Assembly (NCBI RefSeq): GCF_900103325.1
Contig: NZ_FMXM01000002.1
Coordinates: 62,001 to 126,000 of the forward strand
Direction of reading: 5' to 3'
Length of the DNA: 64,000 nt
From: Mesorhizobium qingshengii
Lineage (GTDB): Bacteria; Pseudomonadota; Alphaproteobacteria; Rhizobiales; Rhizobiaceae
Shown: positions 59,326 to 64,000 of the stretch, one piece after another
Numbering within the stretch: position 1 is the stretch's first letter
Layout of the letters: each line of letters starts with the position of its first letter
Position numbers and translations under genes: made by a program
The notes under the pieces: generated by a model
What the model was told of the DNA's origin: nothing
The model's database searches: none
The model's input: only the letters and a program-made list of their open reading frames with translations

Positions 59326-59975
59326 GGAAACATCTCCGTGGCCGTGAAGGTCGGACGTCGGTTCGTCTTCGATTTGGTTCCCTTGTAGGAGCCGGGATCG
59401 ATCTGCATCAGGCAGGACGGCTTCTCGAAACGCGCTATCGCCGCCGTCGTGAAGTTCTCAGTATCAAGACCGTATTTGATCGAGAGCGTGACATGGCCAG
59501 CGCCGTCAGCTGTGGCCGGCAGCCTGATACGATGCAACGAGGACGACTGGCTGCTTTGGCGAAATTCCACATAGTCGCCCTCGGACAACTGGAAGCCTGC
59601 TGGCAGGCCGTAGATGACGACGGTGCGGCTATCGGTAATCGTGTGAAGCTCGGCCGTACCGTCGAACGCGCCGCCGCCGGCCTTGACGCCGGAAAGCGGC
59701 ACGCCTGCATCCATCAGGATCGGGCGCGGCCGGAACACGTCATAGCCTCGGAAGAACTCGCCGTCGTCTCCGGCGCACATCATGAAGGCGTCCATCTTGC
59801 CCATGTCGCGCGGGAACAGGTAGCCGGGTGTGTAAGAGGCCGTCCAATAGCCGGTCGGCATCCTCACGCCCTCGGTTCGCCGGCCTTCCATGCGGTCGGT
59901 GGTGCGAACGACGACGGGATCGAAGTCGCATTTCTCCCAGCCGACGATATCGGGAAGGTCAATGATTGTGGCCAT
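59322..59975 (-). CDS. Phage minor tail protein (M-like position)
   Basis: This 217-residue protein shows MATIIDLPDIVGWEKCDFDP, MPTGYWTASYTPGYLFPRDM and a C-terminal domain with FEKPSCLMQIDPGSYKGTKS. It follows the tape measure gene with an ATGA overlap at 59975, which fixes the start (an upstream in-frame extension would run through the tape measure gene). Position suggests a distal-tail adaptor. Confidence 0.7.
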   Translation of the reverse strand: MATIIDLPDIVGWEKCDFDPVVVRTTDRMEGRRTEGVRMPTGYWTASYTPGYLFPRDMGKMDAFMMCAGDDGEFFRGYDVFRPRPILMDAGVPLSGVKAGGGAFDGTAELHTITDSRTVVIYGLPAGFQLSEGDYVEFRQSSQSSSLHRIRLPATADGAGHVTLSIKYGLDTENFTTAAIARFEKPSCLMQIDPGSYKGTKSKTNRRPTFTATEMFP

Positions 59976-62416
59976 CAGCGCGGGTTTCCTCCGGCGTCGT
60001 AGTAGTCGGCGCGCGCCTGGTCGTTGCCCCGGACGACCTGGACAGCCACGTCCTGGCTTTCCTGCCGGATGGTTGTCCGGAACATCGGCCCTTCTTCGTT
60101 GACTATGTGAAGCACGACCCGCTGCGGTTGAGGGCTGCCGCCAGACCAGGTGGCGCCGCCGCCATAGGTCCCCGTCGCCGGCATCGCCATGCCGCCCTCG
60201 ACGACCCCGCCACTGGCGTAGCCGCGCCGGCCGAGCCGCATGGCCTCGACCACGCCGACGCCGCCGGCCCGTGCAATATCGTCCTGGCTGAAGACGACTT
60301 CGCCGGCATGGACGACGCCGGCCGGCCTGTTCTTCGGACCGGGGCCGGTGTAGCCGCCACTGTCGAAACTCCATGAACTGGAGAGGAGGTCGGAGACCGA
60401 ACCAGGGTTCGATCCGGCCGACCCGCCGCCGCCAAGCCCGAAAAGAGACCCGAGCGCACCCAGGATGCCGCCGCCGCCGCCACCGGCACTGTTGATCTGA
60501 AAGAGGGCGTCCAGCACTTCGTTCAGCAGTTTGTCGGTGATCTTGTCGAGCACCGACAGCGCGGCGTCGCCCATCGCCTGCCAGCCGTTCTCGCCATTGC
60601 GAAGGCCGCCGATCAGGGTGCTGGCGAAGTCGCCGGCCAGGTCGCGGCTCTCCTTCAGCAGATCATTGTACCGGATCTGCTGAGCGATGGCCTCGCCGGT
60701 GGCCGAGGCCGGATCAATGTTCGCTGACCGCAACGTCGAATACACGTCCTGCTCAGTCGGCGACCGAAACATCTGCTGGCGATCGAACAGCAGATCTTGC
60801 TGCACTTTCGCGCCTGCCGTGGCCGCCGCCAGCTTCGCCATTTCCTCGGCGCGATCGTGCAGTTCCGCCTTCTGTGCTTCGCCGATCGAGCGTCCCTTGT
60901 CGGTGGCCTTGGAGAGGAGCTCTTGGTAGTTGCGGAGCGTGTCGGCCGCGACGCCGACCTGACCGGTCAGCTGCAGCTCGACCTTCATCTGATCGATGCG
61001 ATCCTGCGCGCTCTTCAGAATGTCGCGGTAGGGATCTGCGGTGGAAGCTTTTGGGACCTTCTTCGGCTTGTTCGTGTCGATTTTGGAGTCATTGTCGTAT
61101 CCGAACCGGCGCCACATCTCCAAGGCGTCGCCATACTGCGACTGAGCGTCGTCCATCCGGTTATAGCCGACACGGTCCTGGCGTGGCGTGGTGTTGGCCA
61201 AGCCAGCTGCGGCAGCGTGAGCACGCTCCAACTGATCAGCCAGACCGGAAACCTGATCAATCGCGCCAGAAAAGTCCGGCGTCACCCCAGACAGAGACTG
61301 GAGAGAGGCCTTGAATTGGTCGGCGGTGATCTGCCCCCTGTTCAGCTGGTCGATTAGCGTCTGGACGTACTTGCGCTGCTCGGTCGACAGCTGAGATAGA
61401 GCGGACAAGGCGTCGGCGCCGAGGGCACGCGACATGTCAGCAATGGCCTTTGCCACGGCGTCGACGTTACCGCTGATGCCCGAAAGAGACCGCTGTGCCT
61501 CATACGCGGCGTTAGAGGCAGTGATCAGATCCTGCGCGACCTTTTCAGTGATTTGGCCGGAGTCGCGGAGACTGGCGATCGTCTCCTGGAATTTCACCGC
61601 GTCGGGATTACCGGCCTTGATCGAAGCCATGAAATCATCGATCGCGCCCTTGGCGCCAGAGAACCTCGACGAGAATATTCCCTCTGATTTGACGATGTTC
61701 TCAATGGCCTTTGTGGCCTCGTCGGCCTGCGTTTTCAGGGCGTCGGCAGCGTCGGTCCTAAGGCGGAGATTTGCCAATCTCTCGCTTTCGTCGGCATATT
61801 TTGTAATGCCCTTGAGGGCCTCCTCATATGCAGGTCCGAGCCGGTGGATGTTGGCTTCGTGCTGCTTCAGGATTTCGTTGACCGACTTGATCTTGGCTTC
61901 AGCAAACATTTCATAAGTGATGAACGCCACGCCGGCAGCCGCAATTGCCGCTGTGGCAATTGGAAAGCGGGTGATGAGCCCAAGCAGGCTTTCGCCTATC
62001 CCCTTGAGCGACCCTTTGATGCCGCCGGGTCCTTGCTCCAGAGCATCGTAGATCTGCCCGGCCTGCGATGCGAAAATCTGCATCGGCGGCGCGCCCAGGG
62101 CAAACATCGTGATGACGTCGTTGCCCTGGCGGGACAGATTGAGCAGCTGATTGGCGGTCAGCTTGGAAGCGTTGCCTATGCTGACGACATTGGAGGCGGA
62201 CTGCGTTGCAACGGCCCGCTGGGCAGCAGTCTGAGTGGTCAACGCGTCCGTGACGCGCCGCGCCGCAGCCTCGGCCTGACCTTCAGCCGAGACCATGGCT
62301 GCGGAAGCTTCCGTGGCCGCGACGCCTACGGTGCGGACAGCCGTCGCGGTTTGATCCGCCGCAGCTTTCGCGCCCGAAGCTTCGCCGGAAATGACCAGGG
62401 CAAGGTTGAGTGTCAC
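59975..62416 (-). CDS. Phage tail tape measure protein
   Basis: In this 813-residue protein, residues 1-75 are Ala-rich helical sequence. The conserved NLSRQGNDVITMFALGAPPM and QIFASQAGQIYDALEQGPGG motifs follow (about 92-135), then a membrane segment (IATAAIAAAGVAFITYEMF). A long helical rod (about 190-640) leads to a Gly-rich C-terminus (about 665-720). Length sets tail length. The start is a GTG at 62416 overlapping the preceding stop (GTGA). Confidence 0.9.
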   Translation of the reverse strand: MTLNLALVISGEASGAKAAADQTATAVRTVGVAATEASAAMVSAEGQAEAAARRVTDALTTQTAAQRAVATQSASNVVSIGNASKLTANQLLNLSRQGNDVITMFALGAPPMQIFASQAGQIYDALEQGPGGIKGSLKGIGESLLGLITRFPIATAAIAAAGVAFITYEMFAEAKIKSVNEILKQHEANIHRLGPAYEEALKGITKYADESERLANLRLRTDAADALKTQADEATKAIENIVKSEGIFSSRFSGAKGAIDDFMASIKAGNPDAVKFQETIASLRDSGQITEKVAQDLITASNAAYEAQRSLSGISGNVDAVAKAIADMSRALGADALSALSQLSTEQRKYVQTLIDQLNRGQITADQFKASLQSLSGVTPDFSGAIDQVSGLADQLERAHAAAAGLANTTPRQDRVGYNRMDDAQSQYGDALEMWRRFGYDNDSKIDTNKPKKVPKASTADPYRDILKSAQDRIDQMKVELQLTGQVGVAADTLRNYQELLSKATDKGRSIGEAQKAELHDRAEEMAKLAAATAGAKVQQDLLFDRQQMFRSPTEQDVYSTLRSANIDPASATGEAIAQQIRYNDLLKESRDLAGDFASTLIGGLRNGENGWQAMGDAALSVLDKITDKLLNEVLDALFQINSAGGGGGGILGALGSLFGLGGGGSAGSNPGSVSDLLSSSWSFDSGGYTGPGPKNRPAGVVHAGEVVFSQDDIARAGGVGVVEAMRLGRRGYASGGVVEGGMAMPATGTYGGGATWSGGSPQPQRVVLHIVNEEGPMFRTTIRQESQDVAVQVVRGNDQARADYYDAGGNPR

Positions 62417-62826
62417 CGGCCGGCTCCATTCAAGATCGGCAGTGCGGCGTGCTCCATTTCACGGAGATCCTCGAACATCCGCCAGGCGAGATGCTTCCGC
62501 TGCTCGCCGCGCGGACGCGCCTCGAGGAGCGCGGATGCGGCGGCATAGTCGATGCCGACATAGTGAAGGATGCCGTCCATGCCACGCGCAACGATGCGCC
62601 ATTGCGTCTCGCAGCCGAGAAACAAACGAACCACCGGCATGTTGATGTCCCAAACCTTGAACACTTCGGTCTCTTCGCTCTCAGCCGTTTCGGGCAGGCT
62701 CTCGGCTGGAACGCCCAGCGCCTCCGCGTCCATGCGCGCCTGGTGATCAGGCCGCGTTGGGGTTGTCGGATCGGTCTGACCGGTTCTCGACAATGCCCAG
62801 GCGCGCGCGGCCTCCGTCAGTTTCCC
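62413..62826 (-). CDS. Tail assembly chaperone, T part made by -1 frameshift (GT fusion)
   Basis: This frame has no good start codon of its own near its beginning: it overlaps the upstream chaperone's end and lacks a ribosome-binding site until an internal ATG (about 62733). After slipping at GGGAAAC it continues GKLTEAARAWALSRTGQTDP to ALPILNGAGR, producing a G-T fusion of about 259 residues from the start at 63191. Its C-terminal part has the DUF1799-like character WRMFEDLREMEHAALPILNG. The arrangement is that of lambda G/GT and relatives. Confidence 0.8.
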   Translation of the reverse strand, partial: GKLTEAARAWALSRTGQTDPTTPTRPDHQARMDAEALGVPAESLPETAESEETEVFKVWDINMPVVRLFLGCETQWRIVARGMDGILHYVGIDYAAASALLEARPRGEQRKHLAWRMFEDLREMEHAALPILNGAGR

Positions 62827-63191
62827 GTTCGCGCCCCGTCGCTGACCAGCGATGCGCTGTACGACTGATAGATGCCCTGGCGGTACCATGGGCCGGCCTT
62901 CAGCATCGCACGCAGCATCTCACGGTCGAAGGCAATCGCCTTCTTGTCGCCATCGACGACGCCGCGCCAATCACGGCTCGCATTGAGCAGAAGATCGTGC
63001 GCGTGTTCGGTCTGGTCCTCGGGCTTCATGGCCTTGATCTCTTCCAAGATCCTGTCGACCTCGTCCGAGTTAACCGCTGCGAATTCCATTTCGAACGTTT
63101 CGGTGATCCACAAGCCCGACTTGTCCGAGCTCGGCATCTTGATCTTGATCGGCCACCAGTAGGTGTATTCAGCGGTCGGGGCGAACTTCAT
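62817..63191 (-). CDS. Phage tail assembly chaperone (G-like)
   Basis: This 124-residue protein starts MKFAPTAEYTYWWPIKIKMP and includes SDEVDRILEEIKAM and LRAMLKAGPWYRQGIYQSY. Such G-like chaperones coat the tape measure during assembly and are needed in excess of their GT fusion. Its TGA (62817-62819) directly follows the slippery GGGAAAC. ATG 63191 is used; the in-frame extension to 63233 lacks conserved character. Confidence 0.8.
   Translation of the reverse strand: MKFAPTAEYTYWWPIKIKMPSSDKSGLWITETFEMEFAAVNSDEVDRILEEIKAMKPEDQTEHAHDLLLNASRDWRGVVDGDKKAIAFDREMLRAMLKAGPWYRQGIYQSYSASLVSDGARTGN
62820..62826 (-). promoter_or_regulatory. Programmed -1 ribosomal frameshift site (slippery heptamer)
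   Basis: On the minus strand the G frame reads ACG GGA AAC TGA. The heptamer G-GGA-AAC has the X-XXY-YYZ form and differs from lambda's GGGAAAG only at the last base. A -1 slip re-pairs GGG AAA and enters the T frame exactly, two codons before the zero-frame stop. Confidence 0.85.
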
Positions 63192-63240
63192 GGATTTTCC
63201 CAAGCTTTGAAGGGCGTTTGAAAGGCGGCACAAACCGCCT

Positions 63241-64000
63241 TCAGGTGATGGTGAGGTTCAGCTCGTTGGCGCCGAGGCTGGTGAGCATCAGCGGCAGCGA
63301 ATAGTTGCGGATGTTGTCGGTCTGGCCCGAAGCAGGCCGGCCGATCTGGACGGCGTCGGCTGAGAGCGACACGACGTTGCCTTCAACGGTCCCATGCGTC
63401 AGCGCCAGGGCGCCCTTCGTGTGAGCCCCGGCGATCGAGAACCAGTCGATGGTGGCCAGCGACTTCGCTTCCACGACTGCAGTGCCGGTTGCCTGGCGGT
63501 CGGTGATCTCAATGCTTTCAGAGCCGATCAGATGGCGCGGTACAACCTGGTTGGCGAGATCGAGGTTCAAGCTCTCGGCGATCGCCGACCAGCCGTGCAG
63601 AGACATTGTCGTGTTGGCCTTCGAGACCGGCACCGCATCGATCCACTTGGACTTGTCGACTACCGGCAATGCCGTGTCGGCAATGGTCCCTTGTAGGAAT
63701 TTCATCGTGAACTGCATGCGCGGAATGCGCTTCGGCGTGAAGCCGAAGGTCACGGTGCCGCGACCACCAAGCCCGATGTGTCTGACGCCGTCTTCGTTCC
63801 AATACAGGTCGCTGCTCTCGAAACTGTCGTGGACCAGGTCGTATTGCACGTCGGTGGCCGCAGTGATCGTCTCGGCGAAACCGACCGAGCGAAGCAAAGG
63901 ACCGTAGGCAGGCGCAGTGCCAAGCACTCCGGAGCCCGCCAGCTCGACCGAGAACTGAGCCTGGATATAGTTGCCCGTCAGATAGATGCCCTGGTGACCA
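63241..64000 (-). CDS. Phage tail tube (major tail) protein, partial at the right edge
   Basis: The frame continues unbroken to the window edge, so the true start lies beyond 64000. The visible 252 residues include TGNYIQAQFSVELAGSGV near the edge, GRGTVTFGFTPKRIPRMQFT and a C-terminal Ig-like end LMLTSLGANELNLTIT. Its place upstream of the G/GT genes and its beta-rich content identify a siphophage tail tube subunit. Confidence 0.75.
   Translation of the reverse strand, partial: GHQGIYLTGNYIQAQFSVELAGSGVLGTAPAYGPLLRSVGFAETITAATDVQYDLVHDSFESSDLYWNEDGVRHIGLGGRGTVTFGFTPKRIPRMQFTMKFLQGTIADTALPVVDKSKWIDAVPVSKANTTMSLHGWSAIAESLNLDLANQVVPRHLIGSESIEITDRQATGTAVVEAKSLATIDWFSIAGAHTKGALALTHGTVEGNVVSLSADAVQIGRPASGQTDNIRNYSLPLMLTSLGANELNLTIT

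Larger units (their letters stand above)
49283..64000. mobile_element. Prophage, tail module of a lambda-like siphophage (right part outside window)
   Basis: Seventeen leftward genes in lambda-like order (tail tube, G/GT chaperone, tape measure, minor tail proteins, K-like, J-like, fibre) are packed with ATGA-type overlaps. The capsid, packaging, replication and integrase genes must lie beyond 64000. The left border is probably between the comEC start (49184) and the first acyltransferase (49283), but no attachment site or tRNA is evident there. Tail genes are intact, so the element may be functional. Confidence 0.85.

Overview
The window reads as a chromosomal segment of a rhizobial alphaproteobacterium, most likely Mesorhizobium or a close relative. 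The proteins are rhizobial in character: CTP synthase, SecG, TpiA, a LexA with a GAAC-N7-GAAC box, a DUF982 protein and intergenic palindromic mosaic repeats. There are also several perfect FixK/FNR anaeroboxes. No rRNA or tRNA gene was recognised.

Region 1 (1-16.1 kb) is a patchy, FixK/FNR-controlled stress and low-oxygen block. It opens with the end of a drug-export type ABC ATPase and its frameshifted permease, then a frameshifted flippase-like membrane protein. Next comes a scar zone (2.27-3.01 kb) of truncated hpf-like, capA-like and nadE pieces. An intact operon follows: AMP-forming acetyl-CoA synthetase, pyruvate-dehydrogenase-type E1 alpha, E1 beta and E2, and a small acyl carrier protein. 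Then come a ribosome-hibernation/cold-shock fusion protein divergent from a CapA-family protein, a PEBP-family protein, a small protein/hydrolase/phosphoribosyltransferase operon, and a NitT/TauT-type ABC importer. Anaeroboxes sit about 40 bp upstream of the expected transcription starts of most of these units. One divergent anaerobox promoter cassette (about 308 bp) is present twice, at 2.4 and 9.5 kb.

Region 2 (16.4-27.2 kb) is an arsenite-oxidation cluster transcribed leftward: aioX, aioS, aioR, then a sigma-54 promoter, aioB, aioA, a cytochrome c, a dedicated moeA and a nitroreductase. The expected circuit is periplasmic sensing of As(III) by AioX, signalling through AioS to AioR, and sigma-54 activation of the oxidase operon. 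An arsR remnant lies beyond the nitroreductase. A flavin-binding stress protein with its own anaerobox and a DUF982 protein lie on the other side.

Region 3 (27.5-49.2 kb) is largely core chromosome: an NCS1 nucleobase transporter, a DUF1697 protein, pyrG, an L,D-transpeptidase, secG, tpiA, ppiD-trpD-trpC-moaC-moeA, lexA and comEC. A tryptophan-to-anthraniloyl-CoA catabolic set (arylformamidase, 2-aminobenzoate-CoA ligase, tryptophan 2,3-dioxygenase, kynureninase and a GntR regulator) lies between moeA and lexA. A palindromic mosaic repeat forms the 3' end of trpC and the leader of moaC.

Region 4 (49.2-64 kb) is the tail half of a lambda-like siphophage prophage, transcribed leftward and running off the right edge. 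It holds the tail tube protein, a G/GT chaperone pair with a canonical GGGAAAC -1 slippery heptamer, tape measure, minor tail proteins, a peptidase-like protein, the J-like tip protein, three related small tip proteins and a fibre. Two acyltransferase-3 genes on the opposite strand at its end look like cell-surface conversion genes.
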